Shown here one piece after another: positions 25,148-33,542 of a stretch of 37,633 nucleotides of DNA. The first letter of the stretch is position 1, and every line of letters starts with the position of its first letter. This stretch comes from CAZUMH01 sp964621645 (GTDB lineage: Bacteria; Zhuqueibacterota; QNDG01; JAGLOF01), in assembly GCA_964621645.1 (NCBI GenBank), contig CAZUMH010000023.1, forward strand, positions 1 to 37,633, given 5' to 3'. Made by a program: the position numbers and the translations under genes. The notes beneath the pieces were generated by a model. That model ran no database searches. It saw only the letters and a list, made by a program, of their open reading frames with translations, and was not told the origin of the DNA.

Positions 25148-26041
25148 ATGTCGAGAATCAGCCGGATCACCACCGTTTTCTTAACCGGTTTCGTTTTCAC
25201 TGCCTACCACAGCAATCCCCAGGACATCAGCAAATCCAGCGAAGAAACAAATTATATCACCTATCACAAGATAGATAAAGCCTGGGCCCTGAGCAAAGGA
25301 GAGAACATCCGAGTCGCCGTGCTGGACTGGCTGTTTAATATAAAATCCGATCCCGCCCACAAATATGTCGACCCTGTGTCACTGGTGCCGGGACAGGATA
25401 TCGGTGTCCTTGAACCCTGGCACGGTGAATGGATGGCCACGATCATTCATACGATAGCGCCCGCCAGTAAAATTATCCCCATTCGGGCCCGCCCCAAATC
25501 CGTACCGAATGAAGATTCCATGCCCGAACGTCCTTATGAGAAATATGTAATCGAGGGAATCAGATACGCCGCGGATCACGGCGCCGCCGCCGTCACCAGT
25601 TCCATGGGCCCCGTCAAGGACTCACCGGAACTGGATGAGGCCGTAGCCTATGCTGCCAAAAAGGGAACAATTTTTGTCGATGTCCATCCCGAATATCTCA
25701 GGATTGAGAACAAACGGTATGTCTTCTGCGATTCCGCCGACTTGAATCCATTAATCGTTCACAGCGGCATTGTTTCGGTTCCGGATCATCCCCGGGAAAT
25801 CGATCCCCTGCGTGATGTCTGTACCTGGCCCTATGACATTGATCCCGTTTTTCAGGATGGCTGGGGTTATTCAAATGGTCCCCCCATCGTGGCCGGTGTA
25901 ATCGCCTTGATGAAAAGTGTGAACAGCAGCTTGACAGTTCCGGAGCTTAAGGATATCCTAAAGAAAACCGCCAGAATGGACGACGGTTTCCGGGTGCTGG
26001 ACGCGGAAGCCGCGGTAAAGGAAGCGTTGCGGATCAAATAA
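25148..26041 (+). CDS. Subtilase-like (S8) exported protein, atypical
   Basis: A 297-residue protein starting at ATG 25148 (TGGAG six bases upstream). An N-terminal hydrophobic segment (about 6-20) suggests export. The triad positions of a compact subtilase are present: Asp60 (VAVLDW), His92 (WHGEWMA) and Ser242 (GYSNGPPIVAGVIALM, in register with the usual GTSMAAPHVAG). The oxyanion Asn block of the family is not seen; the strand that should carry it reads GTIFVDVHPEY. The protein is short and has no propeptide-like domain. It may be a slow or specific protease, or a substrate-binding relative. It is followed after 57 bp by the DUF362 gene, in the same direction. Confidence 0.78.
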   Translation: MSRISRITTVFLTGFVFTAYHSNPQDISKSSEETNYITYHKIDKAWALSKGENIRVAVLDWLFNIKSDPAHKYVDPVSLVPGQDIGVLEPWHGEWMATIIHTIAPASKIIPIRARPKSVPNEDSMPERPYEKYVIEGIRYAADHGAAAVTSSMGPVKDSPELDEAVAYAAKKGTIFVDVHPEYLRIENKRYVFCDSADLNPLIVHSGIVSVPDHPREIDPLRDVCTWPYDIDPVFQDGWGYSNGPPIVAGVIALMKSVNSSLTVPELKDILKKTARMDDGFRVLDAEAAVKEALRIK

Positions 26042-26098
26042 ATATACCGTATCTTTATTACGCTGGCCATCAGATGGAAAAGAGGAACCTATTGACTG

Positions 26099-27076
26099 AT
26101 GAAACGGCGAAACTTTATAAAAACAGGATTTCTGCTTGGCGGTGCAGCCGTTTTACCCGGAGGCAGGCCGTCATCTCCACGACTGTACGGTTCCTGTTCC
26201 CGAGTCGTCAGATGCGTGGATGATACCGTGCGCAGCAGGGACGGCGCTCTCGACTCAGGGAAATTGCTCAATCAGGTAAACCGGGGGCTCCAGTCGCTCT
26301 TTGACCGTGACACTCCGGAGGAGGCATGGCAGCAGGTGGTCGGCAAGGGAGAGGTAATCGGACTCAAGGTGAACTGCCTTTCGGGCCGCGGTTCCACCCA
26401 TCCGGAGCTGGTTGACGCCGTCAGCGAGATGCTGCTGAAAGCAGGCATCCGGCCCCAGGATATTATCATCTGGGACCGGTTTACCCGTGATCTCGAGGAT
26501 GGACGCTTCCAGCCCAGTGACACTCCGGGGAAAATACGCTGCCTCGGTAATGAACGCTATGGTTTTGAGTCTGAACTCGCCATGTATGGCAGCGTGGCCA
26601 GTCTCATCTGTAAAACCATCACCAGGGTTTGTGACGGCGTAATCAATCTGCCAGTGCTCCGGGACCACAGCATCGCCGGGGTCACCATCTCACTTAAAAA
26701 TATCTTCGGAGCCATTCATAATCCCAATAAATACCATCTCGACCGCGGCGACCCCTACATCCCCGATGTTTGGATGCTCCCTCCCTTCCGCCGGAAGGTA
26801 CGCCTACATATCTGTGACGCACTGGAAGCGCAGTATGAGGGCGGCCCATCCTTCATGCCTCAATGGCGCTGGCCCAGCAACGCACTGTTGCTCTCCACCG
26901 ACCCGGTGGCCCTGGATATTATCGGCTGGCGCGTATTAGAAGATAAACGGAGAGAGCTGGGACTGAAATCCCTCAAAGAGGCGGGCCGGGAGCCGAGCTA
27001 CATCCGGACAGCCGCGGACAGCAGGCATCGTCTGGGGACATCCAATCCTGCCAATATCGAACTCATTGAGATCTAA
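26099..27076 (+). CDS. Tat-exported DUF362 domain protein
   Basis: A 325-residue protein with a twin-arginine signal (KRRNFIKTGFLLGGAAVLPG, 2-21) and a DUF362 domain (VIGLKVNCLSGRGSTHPELV near 100-120, then GVTISLKNIFGAIHNPNKYH and STDPVALDIIGW). DUF362 proteins often pair with iron-sulphur or radical SAM proteins; their reaction is not settled. No ferredoxin-type Cys cluster is present here. Tat export implies that it folds, perhaps with a cofactor, in the cytoplasm before moving to the periplasm. The stop at 27076 is 16 nt before the radical SAM gene, so the two are almost certainly one operon. Confidence 0.9.
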   Translation: MKRRNFIKTGFLLGGAAVLPGGRPSSPRLYGSCSRVVRCVDDTVRSRDGALDSGKLLNQVNRGLQSLFDRDTPEEAWQQVVGKGEVIGLKVNCLSGRGSTHPELVDAVSEMLLKAGIRPQDIIIWDRFTRDLEDGRFQPSDTPGKIRCLGNERYGFESELAMYGSVASLICKTITRVCDGVINLPVLRDHSIAGVTISLKNIFGAIHNPNKYHLDRGDPYIPDVWMLPPFRRKVRLHICDALEAQYEGGPSFMPQWRWPSNALLLSTDPVALDIIGWRVLEDKRRELGLKSLKEAGREPSYIRTAADSRHRLGTSNPANIELIEI

Positions 27077-27092
27077 TTACGTAAAAGAAGAT

Positions 27093-28256
27093 ATGAAAAA
27101 CAACGACAGCCTTAAACCTGATGATACCACCGGCAACCTGGACCGCCGCCGCTTCCTGCATCTCTCCGGCTGTGCCGGAATCGCCGGACTTGCGGGAGGA
27201 GGAGAAATCCTCACATCCCCTCATCAGGACGAAGACAAACGCTTCATCAGAGAAGCACTCCATTACGAAAAACTGGATCATAAGAAAATACGCTGCCAGC
27301 TCTGTCCTCGCCAATGCGAAATCGACGACCGGGAGCGCGGCTACTGCGGCGTCAGGGAAAACAGAGGGGGCACCTATTACACCCTGGTCTACAGCCGCCC
27401 CTGCACTTATCACGCGGATCCTATCGAAAAAAAGCCGCTCTTTCACTTCCATCCCGGCAGCTCGGCCTTTTCCCTGGCCACGGCCGGATGCAACGTGAAC
27501 TGCAAATTCTGCCAGAATTGGCAGATTTCTCAGGTGCGTCCCGAAGCCCTCCATAGTTACTATCTGCCTCCTTCGGAAGTTGTGCGGCAGGCCAGAGACA
27601 ATGACTGCCTCTCCATTGCCTATACCTACAGCGAGCCCACCGTCTTCTATGAATACATGCTAAATTCAGCAGTTGCCGGCCGCAGGAACGGTGTAAAAAA
27701 CGTGGTGATAACCGCCGGTTATATCGAAAGTGAACCGCTTATCAGACTCTGCCGCCAGGTGGACGCTATCAAGGTCGATCTGAAGTCTTTTAACGATGAT
27801 TTTTACCACGAGGTGGTGAACGGTGAATTGAAGCCGGTTCTGGATAGCCTGGTGACCATTAAGGAACAAGGCGTCTGGCTGGAAATCGTTTATCTTCTGC
27901 TCCCCACCCTGAATGACAGCGAAAAGGAGATCCGTGATCTTTCCCGCTGGATCACAGCCAACCTGGGCCTGGATGTACCCGTCCATTTCACGAGGTTCTA
28001 CCCTTCATACCGGCTCAAGAACCTCCCTCCTACTCCTTTCTCCACTCTGGAGCGCTCTCGTACAATAGCAATGGAGGAGGGAATTAATTTCGTCTACGTA
28101 GGGAATGTCCCCGGACATCCAGGCGAACACACCTACTGTCCCAGTTGCGGCAAGATTGTCATTAATAGAACCGGATATCTCATCAACAGTATTGCTATCG
28201 TAAAGGGTGCCTGCCGCTACTGCGGCACCGCTATTCCCGGAATATGGGGGGACTGA
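27093..28256 (+). CDS. Radical SAM enzyme (AmmeMemoRadiSam/PflA-like) with a Tat-type N-terminus
   Basis: A 387-residue protein from ATG 27093; a TTG at 27066 would overlap the DUF362 gene. The radical SAM cluster motif is CNVNCKFC (Cys133, Cys137, Cys140). Before it come four Cys (68, 71, 75, 85) in CQLCPRQC and YCGV, the N-terminal pattern of the AmmeMemoRadiSam-type enzymes. A C-terminal zinc ribbon has CPSC and CRYC. Unusually, the N-terminus has DRRRFLHLSGCAGIAGLAGG (17-36), which has the form of a Tat signal. The usual partner genes (AMMECR1, Memo) are not in this window; a Tat-exported DUF362 protein and a subtilase-like gene take their place. Substrate unknown. Confidence 0.9.
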   Translation: MKNNDSLKPDDTTGNLDRRRFLHLSGCAGIAGLAGGGEILTSPHQDEDKRFIREALHYEKLDHKKIRCQLCPRQCEIDDRERGYCGVRENRGGTYYTLVYSRPCTYHADPIEKKPLFHFHPGSSAFSLATAGCNVNCKFCQNWQISQVRPEALHSYYLPPSEVVRQARDNDCLSIAYTYSEPTVFYEYMLNSAVAGRRNGVKNVVITAGYIESEPLIRLCRQVDAIKVDLKSFNDDFYHEVVNGELKPVLDSLVTIKEQGVWLEIVYLLLPTLNDSEKEIRDLSRWITANLGLDVPVHFTRFYPSYRLKNLPPTPFSTLERSRTIAMEEGINFVYVGNVPGHPGEHTYCPSCGKIVINRTGYLINSIAIVKGACRYCGTAIPGIWGD

Positions 28257-28295
28257 CCTTCCCGTTCCTTTCCCGAAAAAAAATTCAATGATACG

Positions 28296-28329
28296 AGTAA
28301 GGCGCCGCGGAGATCTGCGGCGCCTTACT
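28296..28329. terminator. Bidirectional hairpin between convergent genes
   Basis: AGTAAGGCGCCGC (28296-28308) pairs perfectly with GCGGCGCCTTACT (28317-28329), a 13-bp stem with an 8-nt loop. On the minus strand a run of eight T follows about 10 nt later. It separates the radical SAM gene (plus) from ccsA (minus) and can serve both. Confidence 0.75.
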
Positions 28330-28358
28330 GATAAATACCTCATTGTATCGTTTATTCA

Positions 28359-29183
28359 TCATCCGTAGGAGTGCTGCCCCCCTAAAAATATATTGCCAAA
28401 GAAAGAAAGGAGAACCATGATGAAACCGATTATAGACATCCATGCCGCTCTTCTTCCCCGCCAGCCTCGCTGAAAACGGGCGTGCAGGTAGAGGACGTAG
28501 AAGATCCAGATGATCAAGGAACCAACCTCTTTGGGATCCCAGCTCCAGAAAGCCCCCCACGCCTTGTTCGCCCAAATGGCGCCTGCGAAGAGCGCCCCTA
28601 CGGTGAAAAGCGGAAATCCCAGGGAAATAGCCTTGTAATTGATTATATCGAGATTTTCCAGAGCAGGCAATCGTTTTAAAAAATCTCCGGAGCCAGCACT
28701 GTGCTTCTTCTCCACGATGAGATACATCACGCTGATCCCGAATGCAACGGCAAAGGCACCCTCTCCCACGGCGGCCAGAGAAACATGAATAGTCAGCCAG
28801 ATATCCTGAAGGGCCGGCATGAGCTGCTGACTGATATCTTTAGGCAGAAGCGAGGCGCTGACAATCAGAATAAAGGTGACGGGAGCCACGAACGATCCCA
28901 CGATCGGCTTTTTATACCTGTACATAATGAACATGAACGTGGCCACTGCCATCCAGGCCATCACATTCATATACTCATACATATTGGTAAAGGGAGGATG
29001 GCCGGCCAGCCGCCAGCGAAGTACAATCGCCACCGACTGCAAGATGAATCCGGCGGCCATAAAAATCGTCCCCGCATTTGTTACGGGTTTTTTATCATAG
29101 GCGAGAAAAATCGTGAATGCGATAAACCCGGCGAAGTAAAACCAGAACGCGGCCCAGAAAAAGGTAATATCCATGCTCATCAT
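28359..29183 (-). CDS. ccsA: Cytochrome c biogenesis protein CcsA/ResC (system II haem handling)
   Basis: A 274-residue membrane protein with about eight hydrophobic segments and the haem-handling WWD motif (WANKAWGAFWSWDPKE, 204-219). His133 (TIHV) and His271 (GGQHSYG) fit the conserved haem-ligand positions of the family. Together with ResB it forms the system II synthase that moves haem to the periplasm and attaches it to CxxCH apocytochromes. GAGGAG six bases ahead supports the start. It follows resB by 11 nt and is surely co-transcribed. Length is that of the short CcsA/ResC form. Confidence 0.94.
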   Translation of the reverse strand: MMSMDITFFWAAFWFYFAGFIAFTIFLAYDKKPVTNAGTIFMAAGFILQSVAIVLRWRLAGHPPFTNMYEYMNVMAWMAVATFMFIMYRYKKPIVGSFVAPVTFILIVSASLLPKDISQQLMPALQDIWLTIHVSLAAVGEGAFAVAFGISVMYLIVEKKHSAGSGDFLKRLPALENLDIINYKAISLGFPLFTVGALFAGAIWANKAWGAFWSWDPKEVGSLIIWIFYVLYLHARFQRGWRGRRAAWMSIIGFIMVLLSFFGNIFLGGQHSYG

Positions 29184-29194
29184 CGTGAACTCCT

Positions 29195-30601
29195 CTATCG
29201 CTGTTTATAGTGATTTATCAGAGTATTCAGTTCTTCCGACAGACTTTCCGGATATTTGTTAGCCCTCCCGGCAAGAATGATCGCCGTCTTCGTATCGGTA
29301 ATTTCACTAAAGGCCAGCCACATCTGTTTATGAATAAGGGAGAATATAAGAAAAATCCCCATCGTCATCATGATAATCCCCGCCCATATACCCGGAGCAC
29401 CTGGATTGTATGTTATGTTGAGTCCTGTTTCATACTGGCTGTCGAAATCCACCAGCTGCATGGTATACTCTTTGAAATAATTATAGAATCCGCTCATTCG
29501 GGGGGTGAACACCCAGCCGCTTTTTATCACCCGGCCCGCTTTATCGGAAAGGTCCAGTTTTACCGCCGGATTTCTGAATCCCTTAATGCCTGGCGCTGAA
29601 ATGACACGGCCCTGTTCCAGACGGAAGTTGCCGGCAAAATCAACAATACTCAGAGAAAAATCGGTTCCGGGAATGGGTATTCTCCTGTTCATGGGGATTG
29701 TCACCCGGTACTCCGGTGAATCCGCCCCGTTCTTTCTTACCTGAAGAATCACGGACTTCACCGCTCTGGGATCTGGCTGGAAGGAGCTTTGATACATATT
29801 AATTCCTTTGTAACGAAGCGGCCTGTTGACTTCAATCTGCTTTGTCACGATCTCGCTGTCCTCTTCGAGTACGGTCAGGTCACAGAGATAATCCTTCACC
29901 GCTCCTCTCGGTGTGGTAAGTATTGTAAAATCATCCACCCGTATCTTAAAATTACGGCCCGGAACCGTCAATATATCCCCTGGGCTTCCATACTGATACA
30001 CGGAATATCCCAGGAGAGTGGTAATCAGGCCACTCAGGAATATGAGTACCAGCCCAAAATGAAGCAGCAGGATGCCGATATGGGTCAGCCCACCTTTGTG
30101 TCCATATAAAAAAGCCGTCTTCGTCTCCCTGCGGCATTCGGTGCTGTACCGTTTTTTCTTGAGATACGCCGAAGCTGCAGTGACCGCCTCCCTCAGCGAT
30201 GCTGACACCCTGATTTCCCTGCTCCCCTTGATTTGCTTTACCTCATCGAGAGAATTCCTTGTTCTGGCCCGAAAAGCCAGATCAAATAAGGCCCGTCCCC
30301 GACGTACCATACAGACCAGCATTGAAAGGGTAAGCAGAACGAGCAGGCCGATATACCAGAAAGAGAAATAGGGATTAAAGACTCCCAATGTTCTCAGAAT
30401 GCGGAATTTCGCCGGATTGATTCGCGCCGCGTAAAAACTCTCTCCACCAGGCACACCTGCGGGATAGATCTCCCCCAGCACCACCGCAATAATGGAAGCC
30501 GTTCCCAGGACAATGAGCAGTGCAATGGCAAATTTCATGGAAGATATTTTCCGCCAGAGCGAAGCGCGAGAGTGATGTGCTGTCTTCTGTGAAGGTGTAA
30601 T
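29195..30601 (-). CDS. resB: ResB/Ccs1-like cytochrome c biogenesis protein, probable ATT start
   Basis: The ResB-like partner of CcsA. Membrane segments lie near the N-terminus, near residues 85-105 and 165-190, and at the C-terminus, with a large periplasmic domain between the last two. The first ATG is at 30538 and has no good ribosome site. The frame stays open back to a stop at 30626-30628, with no ATG, GTG or TTG. AGGAGG (30608-30613) is followed by a 6-nt spacer and ATT at 30599-30601, in frame. Starting there adds 21 residues ending SLWRKISS, which gives the LWRxISSMKxA N-terminus usual for ResB. I therefore annotate ATT as the start (468 residues). If wrong, ATG 30538 gives 447. Confidence 0.88.
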   Translation of the reverse strand: MTPSQKTAHHSRASLWRKISSMKFAIALLIVLGTASIIAVVLGEIYPAGVPGGESFYAARINPAKFRILRTLGVFNPYFSFWYIGLLVLLTLSMLVCMVRRGRALFDLAFRARTRNSLDEVKQIKGSREIRVSASLREAVTAASAYLKKKRYSTECRRETKTAFLYGHKGGLTHIGILLLHFGLVLIFLSGLITTLLGYSVYQYGSPGDILTVPGRNFKIRVDDFTILTTPRGAVKDYLCDLTVLEEDSEIVTKQIEVNRPLRYKGINMYQSSFQPDPRAVKSVILQVRKNGADSPEYRVTIPMNRRIPIPGTDFSLSIVDFAGNFRLEQGRVISAPGIKGFRNPAVKLDLSDKAGRVIKSGWVFTPRMSGFYNYFKEYTMQLVDFDSQYETGLNITYNPGAPGIWAGIIMMTMGIFLIFSLIHKQMWLAFSEITDTKTAIILAGRANKYPESLSEELNTLINHYKQR

Positions 30602-30798
30602 GGCGCCCCTCCTTTCGAAATAGGCTCAGCTGACGTTCAGCAAGTGATGTATGCTAGGTAAAATAGACTTTTTACGGCAAATATTCAAATAATTTTCCCC
30701 CTGCCTGGCGGCCCGGGGGATTTTTATAATGAGTTTACAAATTGTCGCTTACGGGACAGCGGTGGACAGTACGTTGTTACTCCTCGGGCCAAAGAAAA

Positions 30799-30978
30799 TC
30801 AGGAACAGGAACACCGGTCTCCGCAGGCATGAACGACGCGTTTTTCGCTTCCCTGCTTCAAAGAAGCCGAGCTGCTGCAGCATCCCGTTCGTCTTTTCTT
30901 ATATCGCACCCAGTTGAGAATCAGCATGAGTCCGCCAAACAGCAACACGGAAGCGAGCATCATAATAATAAATTCCAT
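30799..30978 (-). CDS. Small Cys-rich membrane protein, candidate NqrM-like NQR maturation factor
   Basis: A 59-residue protein located 30 nt beyond the nqrF stop on the same strand. GGAGGT (30987-30992) with an 8-nt spacer picks the ATG at 30978 rather than the one at 30984. It has one N-terminal membrane segment (about 2-23), a basic stretch (RYKKRR), then CC at 33-34 and a tail with CGDRCSCS (Cys52, Cys56, Cys58). NqrM of Vibrio has the same plan: one helix, a first Cys after a basic stretch and a C-terminal CxC..C cluster, and sits just after nqrF, where it is needed to deliver iron to NqrD/E. Sequence identity looks low, so the assignment rests on position, topology and cysteines. Confidence 0.68.
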   Translation of the reverse strand: MEFIIMMLASVLLFGGLMLILNWVRYKKRRTGCCSSSASLKQGSEKRVVHACGDRCSCS

Positions 30979-31008
30979 CACCATCTACCTCCGGTATAGG
31001 GGAACAGA

Positions 31009-32244
31009 TCAGGCGCCGAAATCATCGAAAAGGATGTTCTCCTTCTCCACTCCCAGATCATCCAGCATTTTCTGCACCGCGTCTATCATCAGGGGAGGAC
31101 CGCAGAGATAATACTCGCAATCCTCCGGAGCCTTGTGTTCTTTTAGATATTCATTGTAGAGCACCTGATGGATGAATCCCGTCAGGCCTTTCCAATTGTC
31201 TTCGGGAAGTGCTTCTGAAAGGGCCAGATGCCAGCTGAAGTTGGGATATTTTTTCGCAAGTTCGTCAAATTCATCGGCGTAAAAGACTTCCCGCAGACTT
31301 CTGGCACCGTACCAGAAAGATATCTTGCGGTTTGATTTCAGGCGTTTGAGCTGATCGAAAATATGGGACCGCATGGGGGCCATGCCTGCTCCACCGCCGA
31401 CAAAAATCATTTCGTTATCGGTTTCCCGGGCAAAAAATTCTCCGTAGGGACCCGATATGATCACTTTATCACCCGGTTTAAGGTTAAAGATATAGGATGA
31501 CATCTGTCCGGGAGGCACCTTCGGTTTAGAGGGCGGCGGCGATGCGATGCGTACGTTCAACATGATAATGCCCTTCTCCTCAGGATAGTTGGCCATTGAG
31601 TAGGCCCGCATGACCGGTTCGTCGACCTTTGAGACATAGCGCCACATGTTCCAGCGGTCCCAGTCCGGCCGAAATTTTTCTTCGATATTGAAATCCTGAT
31701 AACGAACCGTGTGCGGATCCGCTTCGATCTGAACATACCCGCCGGCCCGGAAATCCATCTCCTCCCCCGGCGGCAGCTCCAGGATCAATTCTTTTATAAA
31801 GGTAGCCACATTCTTGTTGGATCTGACCGTGCACTCCCACCTTCTGATTTCGAAGATCTCCTCCGGGACCTGAAGTTTTATGTCTTCTTTAACGGCGACC
31901 TGGCAGGCTAAACGGTATCCTTCACGTGCTTCCCTGCGGCTTATCAGGGAAGCTTCGGTGGGCAGCAGACTGCCTCCCCCTTCAGTGACCAGAGCCTTAC
32001 ACTGACCGCAGGTTCCTTTCCCGCCGCAGGCGCTGGGAACGAAAATCTCCTGTTCCGCCAACACACTCAGCAGCTTGCCGCCGATGGGAACCGTGTAGGT
32101 GTGTTCCTCAGATTCGTTGACGATAATCTGAACATTCCCGCTGGGCACCAGCCTGGCTTTAGCCAGCAGTATGATCACCACCAGGAAGAGAACGATGAGC
32201 GTAAAAAAGACAACGCCGAGCAGGATGAGAGAAAAGCCCGTCAT
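31009..32244 (-). CDS. nqrF: Na+-translocating NADH:quinone oxidoreductase subunit F
   Basis: The NADH-oxidising subunit, 411 residues. The start at 32244 has GAGGGA upstream and lies 13 nt after nqrE; longer upstream starts would overlap nqrE deeply. One N-terminal membrane helix (about 5-28) is followed by a 2Fe-2S ferredoxin domain (Cys73, Cys79, Cys82, Cys114), the FAD-binding RAYSMANY (213-220), the NADH-binding GGGAGMAPMRS (283-293) and CGPPLM (381-386). All redox sites are intact. Electrons pass from NADH through FAD to the 2Fe-2S and on to NqrD/E. Length is close to the usual 405-410. Confidence 0.97.
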   Translation of the reverse strand: MTGFSLILLGVVFFTLIVLFLVVIILLAKARLVPSGNVQIIVNESEEHTYTVPIGGKLLSVLAEQEIFVPSACGGKGTCGQCKALVTEGGGSLLPTEASLISRREAREGYRLACQVAVKEDIKLQVPEEIFEIRRWECTVRSNKNVATFIKELILELPPGEEMDFRAGGYVQIEADPHTVRYQDFNIEEKFRPDWDRWNMWRYVSKVDEPVMRAYSMANYPEEKGIIMLNVRIASPPPSKPKVPPGQMSSYIFNLKPGDKVIISGPYGEFFARETDNEMIFVGGGAGMAPMRSHIFDQLKRLKSNRKISFWYGARSLREVFYADEFDELAKKYPNFSWHLALSEALPEDNWKGLTGFIHQVLYNEYLKEHKAPEDCEYYLCGPPLMIDAVQKMLDDLGVEKENILFDDFGA

Positions 32245-32257
32245 CAATAATCCCTCG

Positions 32258-32869
32258 TTATAGTTGAATACCTGAAAAAAGCATGAAAGCGATGGCCATG
32301 AGCCCCACGGTGATGAAGGTGATGCCCAGACCGCGCAGACCGCGAGGCACATTGCTGTACTTCATCTTTTCCCGGATCCCGGCCAGGGCGATAATCGCCA
32401 GGGCGAATCCGAGACCGGATCCCAGACCGAAGACAACACTTTCGCCAAAATCGTAATTCCTCTCCACCATGAAGAGCGAACCGCCCAGAATAGCGCAGTT
32501 CACCGTTATCAGCGGCAGAAAGATGCCCAGGGCATAGTAGAGTTTGGGTACAAATTTGTCCAGCGTCATTTCGAGAATCTGTACCATAGCAGCGATAACG
32601 CCGATGTAGGTGATGAGCCCGAGAAAACCGAGATCGACATTAGGCAGTCCGGCCCAGCCCAGAGCTCCCTCTTTCAGCACGTAATTATAGATGAGGTTGT
32701 TCACCGGCACCGTGATAGCCTGTACTACTACCACCGCCACACCCAGGCCTACGGCAGTTTCCAGCCGCTTTGATACGGCCAGAAAGGTGCACATACCCAG
32801 GAAAAAGGCCAGAGCCATATTCTCCATGAAAATCGAGCGGACAAATAATCCCAGATAGTGTTCTAACAT
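32258..32869 (-). CDS. nqrE: Na+-translocating NADH:quinone oxidoreductase subunit E
   Basis: A 203-residue, six-helix membrane subunit. Cys27 (LGMCTF) and Cys125 (TVNCAILGG) are the two conserved cysteines that, with those of NqrD, hold the intramembrane iron-sulphur centre. MENMALAFFLGMC and the C-terminal RGLGITFITVGLMAIAF are typical. It starts 50 nt after nqrD and ends 13 nt before nqrF. RnfA is the homologue in the RNF complex, but the operon and the other subunits settle NQR. Confidence 0.97.
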   Translation of the reverse strand: MLEHYLGLFVRSIFMENMALAFFLGMCTFLAVSKRLETAVGLGVAVVVVQAITVPVNNLIYNYVLKEGALGWAGLPNVDLGFLGLITYIGVIAAMVQILEMTLDKFVPKLYYALGIFLPLITVNCAILGGSLFMVERNYDFGESVVFGLGSGLGFALAIIALAGIREKMKYSNVPRGLRGLGITFITVGLMAIAFMLFSGIQL

Positions 32870-32919
32870 TTTTCTTTCCCGCAGTTAGATTGTTATATTG
32901 CAAAGCACGGCAATCCGGA

Positions 32920-33540
32920 TCAGTCCTCTTCGATCTGTTCCGGTTTCCAGGTACGCACCACCCAGATAATGCCGCCGATCAGGAAAAAAGCGCTGGGAGC
33001 GAGTAGAAACAGCCCGTTCGGCACATACCAGCCGCCGTCGGTGGACAGACGCAGTACGGTCATTCCCAGCAGTTTGCCGGATCCCACCAGTTCCCTGATC
33101 GCTCCCACTATCAGGAGAATCAGGGTATAGCCCAGCCCATTTCCGATTCCGTCCAAAAAGCTCTCCAGGGGAGGATTCTTCAAAGCATAGGCTTCGGCCC
33201 GGCCCAGGATGATGCAGTTGGTGATGATAAGCCCCACATACACAGAAAGCTGCTTACTGATGTCGTAGGCAAAAGCTTTTATGATCTGATCCGCGATGAT
33301 GACCAGAGAAGCAATAATCGTCATCTCCACGATAATGCGGATACTGGATGGGATGTGATTGCGGATGAGACTGACCGCCAGGCTGGAAAGGGAAAGCACG
33401 AAGATGACCGCGATGGACATGACGATGGAAGTTTCCAGTTTCGAGGTGACGGCCAGGGCTGAACAGATCCCCAGGATCTGATAGGCTATGGGATTCTCGC
33501 CGATGATCGGCTTGGTTAGGACACTTGTCATTTTCTTCAT
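32920..33540 (-). CDS. nqrD: Na+-translocating NADH:quinone oxidoreductase subunit D
   Basis: A 206-residue, six-helix membrane subunit related to NqrE in inverted topology. Cys26 (LGICSALAV) and Cys109 (ITNCIILGRAEAYA) provide the other two ligands of the intramembrane iron-sulphur centre. The start lies only 2 nt after the nqrC stop, and the G-rich end of nqrC (GGGGGAGG) acts as ribosome site. All family features are present. Confidence 0.97.
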   Translation of the reverse strand: MKKMTSVLTKPIIGENPIAYQILGICSALAVTSKLETSIVMSIAVIFVLSLSSLAVSLIRNHIPSSIRIIVEMTIIASLVIIADQIIKAFAYDISKQLSVYVGLIITNCIILGRAEAYALKNPPLESFLDGIGNGLGYTLILLIVGAIRELVGSGKLLGMTVLRLSTDGGWYVPNGLFLLAPSAFFLIGGIIWVVRTWKPEQIEED

Positions 33541-33542
33541 AG

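Noticed and set aside
30697..30719. CCCCC/GGGGG hairpin as terminator of the nqr operon
   Set aside because: On the minus strand it is followed by AAAA rather than T; the T-run is on the plus strand, where no gene ends.
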